Part shown: positions 1 to 7,884 of the stretch, piece after piece
Position numbering within the stretch: the first letter of the stretch is position 1
Layout: each line of letters starts with the position of its first letter
Assembly (NCBI GenBank): GCA_041690255.1
Contig: JAWLHU010000001.1
Span: 372,001 to 436,000 of the forward strand
Length of the DNA: 64,000 nt
DNA from: JAWLHU01 sp041690255
GTDB lineage: Bacteria; Bacillota; Sulfobacillia; Symbiobacteriales; Symbiobacteriaceae
Direction: 5' to 3'
The notes under the pieces: generated by a model
Databases searched by the model: none
The model's input: only the letters and a program-made list of their open reading frames with translations
Told to the model about the DNA's origin: nothing
Program-made: the position numbers and the translations under genes

Positions 1-123
1 GAAGGTGCGGCCGGTCTCCTTACCGCCGCTGTACGGGGCGGCATCTAGCTCGTGAACTTCGGTACCGGCCAAGCGCCCCCAGTGGACTGGGCCCTCTTCG
101 GCCAGGAAGCGGATGAATTGCAT
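1..123 (-). CDS. Fumarylacetoacetate hydrolase (FAH) family protein, N-terminal fragment
   Basis: Reading leftward from an ATG at 123, the frame stays open to the window edge (41 codons, cut off). It begins MQFIRFLAEEGPVHWGRLAG and continues to KETGRTF, which resembles the N-terminal domain of FAH-family hydrolases/isomerases (fumarylpyruvate hydrolase, 2-hydroxyhepta-2,4-diene-dioate isomerase types). A strong site, AAAAGGAGAGG, lies just upstream on the minus strand. The catalytic FAH domain would lie outside the window, so the substrate cannot be judged. It is divergent from the metallo-hydrolase at 282; the 158 bp between them probably hold both promoters. Confidence 0.7.
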   Translation of the reverse strand, partial: MQFIRFLAEEGPVHWGRLAGTEVHELDAAPYSGGKETGRTF

Positions 124-281
124 GGGCAGCCTCTCCTTTTCGCATCATTCGCATCGGCACAACCATCTTACATCCTGTTCTCCGGGGCCAAAATCGAATC
201 CTCTCGGGTGGCGGAGGAATCATCCTCTTGGTGGGGAATTCCCCCTCTACCGGAGAAGATCCAGACCAAAGGAGATGAACC

Positions 282-1031
282 ATGGAACTGACCGTGCTGG
301 GGCGCTATTCGCCCTTTCCGGCCGTGGGGGGTGCCATGAACGGGTACCTGGTCCGCCACGGTTCGACAAACCTGCTCCTGGACTGCGGCAACGGCGTCGC
401 CTCTCGGCTCCGGCAGTATGTGGCGATTGAAGACCTGACGGCCCTCGTCGTCTCGCATCTGCACGAGGATCACATTGGCGATGCCCACTGCCTTCGCTTC
501 ATGCAACTCGACGCCCTCATGAACAAGCGGACAGAGGGCAAGCTGCAGGTCTACGCCCCCGCCGAGCCGGCGCAGCAGCACACCTGGCTGGAGGGCGGCG
601 AGGCCTGGCAGGAGGTCCATGCCTACGATCCGGCGCAGACCCTGGTGGTGGGGGAGTTGGAGATCAGCTTCACCCGGACCAATCACCCGATCCCCTGCTG
701 GGCCATGCGGGTGAAGCCGGTGGGGGCGGAGGGGCCGGTCCTCTTCTACACCGCCGACACCGGCGAGTCGGTCGATGTTGCCGCTGCTGCCAAGGGTTGT
801 GACCTGCTCCTGGTCGAGGCGAGCCTGACCGAAGAGTACATCTCCAAGCGGGTCTTCGGCCACCTGACCGCCGCTGAGGCGGCAGTCATGGGGCGGGAGT
901 CTGGGGCGAAGCGGGTCCTGCTGACCCACATTTACCCGGGCATCGACCCGGCGCAGTTGCTGGCAGAGGCCCGACCTGAGCTGTCGACCGTCGAACTGGC
1001 CGAAGAAGGGAAGACCTACCCGATCGGGTAG
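282..1031 (+). CDS. MBL-fold metallo-hydrolase (RNase Z/YhfI-like)
   Basis: This is a 249-residue metallo-beta-lactamase-fold hydrolase. The zinc signature HLHEDH is at residues 59-64, with further metal-ligand candidates in NHP (about 134), the Asp of FYTADTGES, and the His of LLTHIYPG near the C-terminus. Size and the ELTVLGRYSPFP start match the short RNase Z-like/YhfI group, which lacks the long exosite of true tRNase Z. AAAGGAGATGAACC precedes the ATG, fixing the start. The substrate is unknown; a phosphodiester or ester is typical for this group. The gene is monocistronic as far as can be seen. Confidence 0.85.
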   Translation: MELTVLGRYSPFPAVGGAMNGYLVRHGSTNLLLDCGNGVASRLRQYVAIEDLTALVVSHLHEDHIGDAHCLRFMQLDALMNKRTEGKLQVYAPAEPAQQHTWLEGGEAWQEVHAYDPAQTLVVGELEISFTRTNHPIPCWAMRVKPVGAEGPVLFYTADTGESVDVAAAAKGCDLLLVEASLTEEYISKRVFGHLTAAEAAVMGRESGAKRVLLTHIYPGIDPAQLLAEARPELSTVELAEEGKTYPIG

Positions 1032-1124
1032 GGGACGGACCTCACTCTACGCCTTTTGCGCTATTGTCTCGCATTACCCCGGGGGGTAGGATAGAGGCGA
1101 GATAGCGAAGGAGGTCGAATACGT

Positions 1125-1517
1125 ATGCGTGTTGGTATTCCCGTGCGGAATGGACATATCTTTGGTCACTTCGGGCAGGCGAATACGTTCCTTCTCGTCG
1201 ATGTAGAGGATGGACAGGTGACCAACCAGATCGAGGTGGATGCCAGCCACACCGGTGGACATGGCGCGAACGTCACCTTCCTGAAGGAGCAGGGGATCAC
1301 CCATCTGATCGTCATGAACATCGGGCCGGGCGCCCGTGGGCACTTCAACGAAGAGGGCATTACGGTCATCTCCGGTGCGAAGGGGGATCCCGTCGAGGCA
1401 GTACTGGCGCTGGCGAACGGAACCCTGGTGGATGATGAGAAGGAATGCGACCACGGTAGTGGCGGACATCATCACCATCACCATGGGCATGATCACGGGC
1501 ACCATCATCATGATTAG
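1125..1517 (+). CDS. NifX/NifB-type (dinitrogenase Fe-Mo cofactor) domain protein with His-rich tail
   Basis: This 130-residue protein begins MRVGIPVRNGHIFGHFGQA, the usual opening of the dinitrogenase iron-molybdenum cofactor family, with the ribonuclease-H-like fold of NifX, NafY and the NifB C-terminus. The domain fills residues 1-105. The last 20 or so residues are almost only His, Asp and Gly, so they could chelate metal. No nif genes are nearby, which fits the many small stand-alone members in anaerobes thought to handle Fe-S or metal clusters. GAAGGAGG lies upstream of the ATG and a hairpin terminator follows. Confidence 0.85.
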   Translation: MRVGIPVRNGHIFGHFGQANTFLLVDVEDGQVTNQIEVDASHTGGHGANVTFLKEQGITHLIVMNIGPGARGHFNEEGITVISGAKGDPVEAVLALANGTLVDDEKECDHGSGGHHHHHHGHDHGHHHHD

Positions 1518-1527
1518 GATAAGGAAG

Positions 1528-1560
1528 GAGCCGGGGCAAAGCGCCCCGGCTCACCTTCTT
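1528..1560 (+). terminator. Intrinsic terminator after the NifX-like gene
   Basis: A 10-bp perfect stem (GAGCCGGGGC / GCCCCGGCTC) with a 5-nt loop is followed by a pyrimidine-rich tract (ACCTTCTT). The U tract is weak. Confidence 0.65.
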
Positions 1561-1630
1561 CGAGCGGGCTGAGAGGCAGGAGATCCTAAGCCATGAGCGA
1601 ATCTTCCTCTTTGCGAAAAGGAGGGGTACC

Positions 1631-2095
1631 ATGGGGATTCGACCAGCCCGGGAGGCAGACGTGCCCGCCATCGTGGCGTTGTCCGAGGAGAAGCGGACGC
1701 AGTATGAAAGATACCAGCCTCACTTCTGGCGGAAGGCACCGGACTCCGCCACAAAGCAGGCGCCGTTTTTGGCGCAGCAGTTGACCCGGGAGAACGTGAT
1801 CGCCCTGGTTCACGAGCAGGGGGACGTGATTGATGGGTTCGTGATCGCTGTCCTGGTCAAATCGCCGCCGGTCTATGAGGCCGGCATCACCTGTGCGATC
1901 GATGACTTCTGTGTCACTGGACATGACTGGATGGGCACGGGGCGCCAGTTGCTTGATGAGGCTCTCGCCCGGGCTCGGGAGCGTGAGGCTGCGCAGGTAG
2001 TGGTGGTCTGTGGCCACTTGGACCAGCCCAAGCGGGAGATGCTGGCTGCTGCCGGGCTGAGCATTGCCTCGGAGTGGTGGACGCGGCCGATCTAA
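1631..2095 (+). CDS. GNAT-family N-acetyltransferase
   Basis: This 154-residue protein opens with GIRPAREADVPAIVALSE, the classic beta1-alpha1 of a GCN5-related acetyltransferase. The acetyl-CoA loop region is around DWMGTGRQLLDEALARARE (about residues 98-116), although the Q/RxxGxG/A loop is degenerate. The AAAAGGAGGGGTACC site sets the ATG at 1631. The substrate is unknown. It stands alone between two terminators. Confidence 0.8.
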   Translation: MGIRPAREADVPAIVALSEEKRTQYERYQPHFWRKAPDSATKQAPFLAQQLTRENVIALVHEQGDVIDGFVIAVLVKSPPVYEAGITCAIDDFCVTGHDWMGTGRQLLDEALARAREREAAQVVVVCGHLDQPKREMLAAAGLSIASEWWTRPI

Positions 2096-2102
2096 ATGCG
2101 AG

Positions 2103-2136
2103 GACGCCGGGACTGCAAAGCCCCGGCGTCTTTTCT
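2103..2136. terminator. Convergent-gene terminator
   Basis: The stem GACGCCGGG / CCCGGCGTC has a 10-nt loop and is followed by TTTTCT. It lies between the acetyltransferase and the converging regulator gene, overlaps the regulator's stop, and probably serves mainly the plus strand. Confidence 0.8.
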
Positions 2137-2710
2137 ACTCAATGTCGGACTCCTCCCCAACGGTCTCCAGCATGGTGGCCGATGTGACCGCCAGCACGCG
2201 AGCCGTCGTGTCCCCCACATTTCGCACCTGATGCGGAATGCAGCCGCTCCAGTGGAAGGTATCGCCCGCCTCCAGTTGGATCACCTCATCGCCCTGTTGG
2301 GCTTCGATCCGGCCCTCCAGAACCAGGTGGAACTCCTCGCCCCGGTGGGCGTGCAAGTCATGGCCGGTGCAGGTGCCGGGGGGGAACTCGACCAGCACGG
2401 CCTTCAGGTTCCGGGCGGTGCGGCCCGAGAGGACTTCGAGTTTCAGGTTGTGGGGGCCGAAGCGGTACTGGGGCCGCTCGCACTTGCGCACCACCTGGAT
2501 TCGGTGCTCCGGCTTGAGGAGCAGGTAGGCGGCGGGCACCCCGAGCCCTTCGGCCAGCCGCTCCAGGTTGGCGATGGAGGGCGATGTCTTGCCGGTCTCC
2601 ACCTGGCTGATCAGCCCCTTGGAAAGACCGGTCTTCTCGGCCAGTGCCGCCACCGTGAGCCCGAGGCTGGTACGTATGCTGCGAATCCGGTCCCCGACCA
2701 TTACCGACAC
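2135..2710 (-). CDS. XRE-family regulator with C-terminal cupin domain
   Basis: Residues 6-62 form a helix-turn-helix of the Cro/C1 type (RIRSIRTSLGLTVAALAEKT, then GLSKGLISQVETGKTSPS). Residues 115-180 form a cupin barrel (HAHRGEEFHLVLEGRIEAQQ, DTFHWSGCIPHQVRN), where the ligand or metal would bind. This HTH-cupin architecture is common in regulators of amino-acid, polyamine or small-acid catabolism. The start is GTG at 2710, or ATG at 2701, three codons later. It lies 9 bp behind the ECF sigma gene, so the two are surely co-transcribed. Confidence 0.9.
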   Translation of the reverse strand: MSVMVGDRIRSIRTSLGLTVAALAEKTGLSKGLISQVETGKTSPSIANLERLAEGLGVPAAYLLLKPEHRIQVVRKCERPQYRFGPHNLKLEVLSGRTARNLKAVLVEFPPGTCTGHDLHAHRGEEFHLVLEGRIEAQQGDEVIQLEAGDTFHWSGCIPHQVRNVGDTTARVLAVTSATMLETVGEESDIE

Positions 2711-2719
2711 GTCCTCTCC

Positions 2720-3325
2720 CTACAGGATGGCCCCCGATGGGTCCAGACGGTACCTGCCCTGCTGCTCCTGCCCCTGTACCTGGACGCCGCTCTCCAGCAG
2801 CCGGCGCAGGGCGCCTCTGGCCCGGTGCAATCTCGCCTTCAGGGTCCCCACTTCGACGCCGAGGATATCGGCCACCTCCTGGTTGGAGAGCCCTTCCCGG
2901 TCCCGGAGGACCAGCAGCATCCGCTGGGGCTCGGGCAGCTCTCTTAGGGCCTGGTCCAGCAAGTGCTGCCGGAAGTTCCGCTCGCACTGGTGGTCCGGGT
3001 CGGCCTGGGCTGCCGGCGCCGCCAGCGGGAGATCGTCGGGCAGCGAGGTGGTGGGGGCCATGCGTCCTTGCCGCCGCTGCATATCTATGCAGGTGTTGGT
3101 CGCCAACCGGTAAAGCCAGGTGGTAAACTTGGCATCTGCCCGAAAGTGGGGTAGCGCTTTTAGCAGGCGGAGCAGCATCTCCTGGACGGCGTCCTGCGCG
3201 TCCGCTTCGTTCTGGAGCATCCGCCGGGCGATCCGATAGAGCATCGCCTCATGCCGGGCCACAAGTGTACTGAAAGCGTCGATATCCCCATGCTGGAAAG
3301 CGTGGAGCAACCTCAGATCATCCAT
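2720..3325 (-). CDS. ECF-type RNA polymerase sigma factor
   Basis: This 201-residue sigma-70 family protein has region 2 (residues about 15-85: FSTLVARHEAMLYRIARRML, FTTWLYRLATNTCIDMQRR) and region 4 (about 125-180: LPEPQRMLLVLRDREGLSNQ, VGTLKARLHRAR). The start is the ATG at 3325, 8-9 nt from AAAGGGAGGG; an open frame extends 33 nt further but has no such site. No anti-sigma gene follows. Instead a cupin-HTH regulator lies 9 bp downstream, which may supply the control. A hydrophilic 25-residue tail ends the protein. Confidence 0.92.
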   Translation of the reverse strand: MDDLRLLHAFQHGDIDAFSTLVARHEAMLYRIARRMLQNEADAQDAVQEMLLRLLKALPHFRADAKFTTWLYRLATNTCIDMQRRQGRMAPTTSLPDDLPLAAPAAQADPDHQCERNFRQHLLDQALRELPEPQRMLLVLRDREGLSNQEVADILGVEVGTLKARLHRARGALRRLLESGVQVQGQEQQGRYRLDPSGAIL

Positions 3326-3491
3326 CGAACCGTCCCTCCCTTTGCTCCACTCTACCATCTCCGTTCACTATTTTGCAACGACCGATCAAAATCATGAACA
3401 AAGACCATATCTCCGAGCGGAGTACATCGCCATATAGATTGAACCGGATGGGGGAGACCTCATCGGCAGCAAACGAGGAGGGCGATGTGTA

Positions 3492-4022
3492 ATGAGCAAG
3501 TTTACGTGGGTGATCGATCAGTCCCATACGACCGCGGAGTTCTCGGTGAAGCACATGATGATCGCGACCGTCAAGGGCCGCTTCAACCAGGTGCAGGGGA
3601 GCATCGTGGCGGATCCGGCGAATCTGACCAGCGCTCAGTTCGAGGGGACTGTGCAGGTGGCATCGATCCACACCGGCGATGAGCAGCGTGACGCTCACCT
3701 GCGTTCCGCGGACTTCTTCGATGTGGAGAACCATCCGACCCTGAGCTTCCGCTCCACCGGGGTGCAGCAGCAGGGCGATGAGCTCAAGCTGCTGGGCGAC
3801 CTGACGATCCGCGGCACCACGAAGCCGGTGACCTGGACCCTGGAGTACGAGGGGCAGGGGAAGGACCCCTGGGGCAACCAGCGTATCGCCTTCACGGCTA
3901 CCACCAGCCTGAACCGGAAGGAGTTCGGCCTGACCTGGAACGCCGCGCTGGAGACCGGTGGCGTCCTGGTGGGTGAGACCGTGAAGCTGGAGGTTCATAT
4001 CGAGGCGATCCAGCAGGCATAG
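3492..4022 (+). CDS. YceI-family lipocalin-like protein
   Basis: This 176-residue protein matches the YceI family: WVIDQSHTTAEFSVKHMMIA at the start, then SADFFDVENHPTLSFRST and a C-terminal LNRKEFGLTWN. YceI proteins form a beta-barrel that binds isoprenoid-like lipids. Most are periplasmic, but no signal peptide is visible here, so this one is likely cytoplasmic. GAGGAGGGCGATGTGTA precedes the ATG. The VOC gene follows 12 bp later, probably as an operon. Confidence 0.9.
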   Translation: MSKFTWVIDQSHTTAEFSVKHMMIATVKGRFNQVQGSIVADPANLTSAQFEGTVQVASIHTGDEQRDAHLRSADFFDVENHPTLSFRSTGVQQQGDELKLLGDLTIRGTTKPVTWTLEYEGQGKDPWGNQRIAFTATTSLNRKEFGLTWNAALETGGVLVGETVKLEVHIEAIQQA

Positions 4023-4034
4023 GAGGGGAAGGGC

Positions 4035-4514
4035 GTGGAGCGGGTACACCCGGAGACCCGGATCGGGCACGTGCACTTGAAGGTTTCGGACTTGGATCAA
4101 GCGGTCCGGTTCTATACCGAGGCGCTCGGGTTTGAGGTGATGCAGCGCTGGGGGGAGAGCGCCGCCTTTCTCTCGTTTGGCGGCTACCACCACCACCTGG
4201 GGCTGAACACCTGGGAATCCCGTGGGGGGCCATCGCCCGGGCCTGGGTCGACCGGGCTGTACCACTTCGCGATCCTCTACCCGAGTCGGAAGGAGCTGGC
4301 CCGGGCCCTGAAGCGGCTGATGGAGGCCGGCGTGCGGCTTGACGGCGCCGCAGACCACGGGGTGAGCGAGGCGCTCTACCTGCATGATCCGGACGGCAAC
4401 GGGATTGAGCTGTACCGGGACCGGCCGCCGGAGGAGTGGCCAGTGAATGAGCAGGGGGAGTTAGCCATGCACAACGCCCCTATCGACCTGCGGGCGCTGC
4501 TCGCTGAGGCGTAA
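4035..4514 (+). CDS. VOC-family (glyoxalase/extradiol dioxygenase-like) protein, CatE type
   Basis: This 159-residue protein has one vicinal-oxygen-chelate module pair: IGHVHLKVSDLDQAVRFYTE near the N-terminus and LYLHDPDGNGIELYRDRP near residue 115-132. Candidate metal ligands are His in GHVHLK, His in YHFAI, and Glu in GIELY. It resembles half of the two-module CatE/YfiE catechol 2,3-dioxygenase-like proteins. GTG start at 4035 behind GGAGGGGAAGG, 12 bp after yceI. The substrate is not predictable. Confidence 0.85.
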   Translation: MERVHPETRIGHVHLKVSDLDQAVRFYTEALGFEVMQRWGESAAFLSFGGYHHHLGLNTWESRGGPSPGPGSTGLYHFAILYPSRKELARALKRLMEAGVRLDGAADHGVSEALYLHDPDGNGIELYRDRPPEEWPVNEQGELAMHNAPIDLRALLAEA

Positions 4515-4521
4515 AGAAGGA

Positions 4522-4563
4522 GACCCCGCGCTGCCTCACCTGTGGCAGCACGGGGTCATCTCT
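4522..4563. terminator. Bidirectional terminator between two converging VOC genes
   Basis: A long stem, GACCCCGCGCTGCC / GGCAGCACGGGGTC with one mismatch, is flanked by TCATCTCTT on the plus strand and TCCTTCTTT on the minus strand. Confidence 0.8.
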
Positions 4564-4970
4564 TATGCAGGACCATGCGACCGTGTCTCAATGAGGTCCC
4601 ACAGGTTCCCGAACAGGTCCCTGAACACGGCCACGGTACCGTAGGCCTCGACCCTTGGCGGTCTGACAAACGCAACGCCGTTTGCAACCATGTCGTTGTA
4701 GTCGCGCCAGAAATCGTCTGTGCCGAGGAAGAAGGCTACCCGCCCACCGGTCTGGTTTCCGACGAATGCTTCCTGATCCATGGTGGATGGGCGTGCGAGT
4801 AGCAGGTGCGCGCCGGCGGACCCGGGGGGCGCCACGAGCACCCAGCGCTTCTCCTGCTCGGGTATGTAGGTGTCTTCGACGAGGGTGAAGCGGAGTTTCT
4901 GGGTGTAGAAGGCGATGGCCTCATCGTAGTCACGCACGAGTAGTGTGACGTGGAGAATGGATTGTCTCAT
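4563..4970 (-). CDS. VOC-family protein
   Basis: This 135-residue single-domain VOC protein opens SILHVTLLVRDYDEAIAFYT and closes FRDLFGNLWDLIETR, the usual second-half motif where Glu or Asp completes the metal site. It is of the PhnB/bleomycin-resistance-like type; no specific substrate can be assigned. A short gap separates it from the haemoglobin gene upstream on the same strand, so they may be co-transcribed. Confidence 0.85.
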   Translation of the reverse strand: MRQSILHVTLLVRDYDEAIAFYTQKLRFTLVEDTYIPEQEKRWVLVAPPGSAGAHLLLARPSTMDQEAFVGNQTGGRVAFFLGTDDFWRDYNDMVANGVAFVRPPRVEAYGTVAVFRDLFGNLWDLIETRSHGPA

Positions 4971-5007
4971 GCGGGCGACGTCGCCTCCTTCGTAGTCCTG
5001 AGCGTCG

Positions 5008-5385
5008 CTACTGGTTGACGAAGTGGAGGGCGGTCTGGGTCAGCCGCTGGAAGACCCAGTCGCGCACCGGGCCCGCCAGGCCGATATCGTCCATGGCACC
5101 GCTCATGCAGGAGAGCCAGTCCCTCGCCCGCTCCTGGTTGATCGGGAAGGGCAGGTGACGGGCACGCATCATGGGCGGGCCGTGCTTCTCGGCATAGAGA
5201 GGCGGACCGCCAAGGAACTGGGTCAGGAAGAGCCGCTGCTTCTCCTTAATCGGGGTGAAGTCAGCGGAGAAGAGAGGAGCCAGGTTCGGATGCTGGGCGA
5301 CCCGGTCATAAAAGGCATCGACCAGGCGGGCGAGCACCTCGTCGCCCCCAATCGCCTCATAGGCGGTAAGATTGTTTATGCTCAT
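5008..5385 (-). CDS. Group II truncated haemoglobin
   Basis: This 125-residue 2-on-2 globin has the group II (trHbO/YjbI) pattern: YEAIGGDEVLARLVDAFYDR (helices A-B), FTPIKEKQRLFLTQFLGGPP, the F-helix-like HGPPMMRARHLPFPI carrying the proximal His (HLPFPI), and a C-terminal Trp (about 113, VRDWVF). Group II proteins bind oxygen and NO and act in redox or peroxide handling; Bacillus YjbI is the closest known example. A HemAT-like globin sensor lies 3 kb away. Confidence 0.9.
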   Translation of the reverse strand: MSINNLTAYEAIGGDEVLARLVDAFYDRVAQHPNLAPLFSADFTPIKEKQRLFLTQFLGGPPLYAEKHGPPMMRARHLPFPINQERARDWLSCMSGAMDDIGLAGPVRDWVFQRLTQTALHFVNQ

Positions 5386-5446
5386 GTGTCCATTCTACCC
5401 CGTCAGTCAGTGCGTGTCGACTGCTTCCGACCGCAGATAAGCAGAA

Positions 5447-5483
5447 CCGACTCGGGAGTAGCGACAGCGCTCCCGAGTCGGTG
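5447..5483 (-). terminator. Terminator downstream of ychF
   Basis: A perfect 12-bp stem (CCGACTCGGGAG / CTCCCGAGTCGG) with an 11-nt loop is followed on the minus strand by TTCTGCTT. It lies between ychF and the haemoglobin gene. Confidence 0.7.
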
Positions 5484-5512
5484 ACGAGGGATGCGCTCAT
5501 CCTCCCCTTTAC

Positions 5513-6616
<1,104 letters not shown>

Positions 6617-6765
6617 GGAACGCCCCCCTCTACTCAAACACCCTCACGATTATACTAGGTGTGCGTCTCTGGTGCAATTGTCCATGGCGCTATGCGGGAA
6701 GGGATCGGGCAGAGCCTGTCGTAGTATGTCTAAGCGCTTCTTTTGGAAGATGGAGGTGAGCGGGC

Positions 6766-7437
6766 CTGTCGGACCTGGATTTTCTCCGCACGCTGTCGCT
6801 ATTTGAGGGTCTGCCCGATGAGGATTTGGCCCGGGTTGGTGCAACGGCCCGGGAACGACGCTACCGAAAGGGGACGATCCTCTTTAACGAGGGTGATCCC
6901 GGCGAATCGCTCTTCTTCGTCAAGGAGGGGCGTGTCCGGGTAACCCGACTCTCTGCCGGTGGGCAGGAGCAGGTTCTGCGGGTCTGGGGACCCGGCAGCG
7001 CCATTGGGTTGGTGGTGCTGGCCGACAAGGCGCACTACCCCGCCACCGCCCAGGTGACGGAAGATGCGACGCTCTACGCCTTCCGGGTCGATGACCTGCT
7101 GGCTGTGATCGCGGAGAGCCAGCCGCTGGCGGCCAACGCATTCCGCCTGGTGGGGCAACGGCTGCGCCTGGCTCGGGACACCGCCCATGACCTGGCGGTG
7201 CACAGCACCCACGGCCGGCTGGCCAGCCTGCTGCTGAAGACGGCGGAGGAGCAGCGCTCGAGCCGGATCTCCCTGGGCCTGACCCATCAGGAGATCGCAG
7301 GGATGATCGGGACCAGCCGGGAGACGGTGACCCGGGTGCTGGCCGACTTCCGCCGGACCAAGTGCGTCGCCGTGGAGGGTGAGCAGATGGTCATCCTGAA
7401 CGAGAACAGGCTGCGCGAGTGGATGGGGGAGGTCTAG
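6766..7437 (+). CDS. Crp/Fnr-family transcriptional regulator
   Basis: A cyclic-nucleotide-binding-like domain (KGTILFNEGDPGESLFFVKE to about residue 130) is followed by a winged helix (LTHQEIAGMIGTSRETVTRV). No Fnr-type Cys cluster is seen. The family's N-terminal helix, DFLRTLSLFEGLPDEDLARV, is encoded only if translation begins upstream of the TTG at 6826. In that frame a TGA at 6757 blocks anything earlier, and the sole codon well spaced from the perfect GGAGGTGA (6752-6759) is CTG at 6766. I therefore propose a CTG start and 223 residues. The effector is unknown. Confidence 0.85.
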   Translation: MSDLDFLRTLSLFEGLPDEDLARVGATARERRYRKGTILFNEGDPGESLFFVKEGRVRVTRLSAGGQEQVLRVWGPGSAIGLVVLADKAHYPATAQVTEDATLYAFRVDDLLAVIAESQPLAANAFRLVGQRLRLARDTAHDLAVHSTHGRLASLLLKTAEEQRSSRISLGLTHQEIAGMIGTSRETVTRVLADFRRTKCVAVEGEQMVILNENRLREWMGEV

Positions 7438-7440
7438 CGC

Positions 7441-7590
7441 TCAGTCCGCCTGGTTGGCAAGCTCGGTCAGTGTGGTGGCCAGCTCGGCATTCTGCTCGGC
7501 GCTGCTCCTCACGTGCCCGGACATGTCGGCCAGGCCCTGCATGGCCCGGGTAATGGCGGTGATCCGGGCTGCCTCGGGGCGATCCATTTC
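7441..7590 (-). pseudogene. C-terminal remnant of a methyl-accepting chemotaxis protein
   Basis: About 45 codons on the minus strand (ARITAITRAMQGLADMSGHV ... AEQNAELATTLTELANQ) match the last part of the adjacent HemAT-like protein (GRMAEIAQAVQDLSAMSRSI ... NLAELAREND). Upstream of this the frame runs into unrelated, AT-rich sequence, so the sensor, globin and signalling hairpin are missing. It looks like the stump of a tandem duplicate after deletion. It may still be open from about 7713 but has no convincing start site. Confidence 0.6.
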
Positions 7591-7835
7591 CCGCCGACCT
7601 TGGAAGTATTCTTGAGTCACTCTGAGGGCTACTTGGTCCTCAATTCTCCTGAATAATCCTGCATGAATCTGAGTAGATTTCCATAGTTTTGGATAATTTT
7701 CCATAGTTTTCAATAGTTATGCATGGCAATCCAGAAGAGTCCAGGCCTTCCGGCAGAAGCGTCATGACGATTCTGGGCCTCTTGGGCGTGACCTTCGTGC
7801 GGTAGATCAGCAAGCGGCGTTTCCGGCCTATACAA
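7591..7835. other. AT-rich non-coding stretch between chemoreceptor stub and HemAT-like gene
   Basis: The region is visibly lower in GC than its surroundings and holds a short imperfect direct repeat (TTCCATAGTTTTGGATAATT and TTCCATAGTTTTCAATAGTT, about 7679-7719). I see no gene. It probably marks the junction of the deletion that left the chemoreceptor remnant. Confidence 0.5.
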
Positions 7836-7875
7836 GAAGAAGCGCCCTGCACGGTCAACGTGCAAGGCGCTTTTC
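7836..7875. terminator. Terminator of the HemAT-like gene
   Basis: The stem GCGCCCTGCACG / CGTGCAAGGCGC, with one mismatch and a 5-nt loop, lies just past the stop at 7885. It is followed on the minus strand by TTCTTCTTG, and by TTTTCC on the other strand. Confidence 0.8.
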
Positions 7876-7884
7876 CATACGGAC

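Noticed and set aside
1482..1500. The His run of the NifX-like protein as a cloning tag or contamination
   Set aside because: It is mixed with Gly and Asp, extends beyond a six-His tag, uses both His codons, and is followed by a natural terminator.
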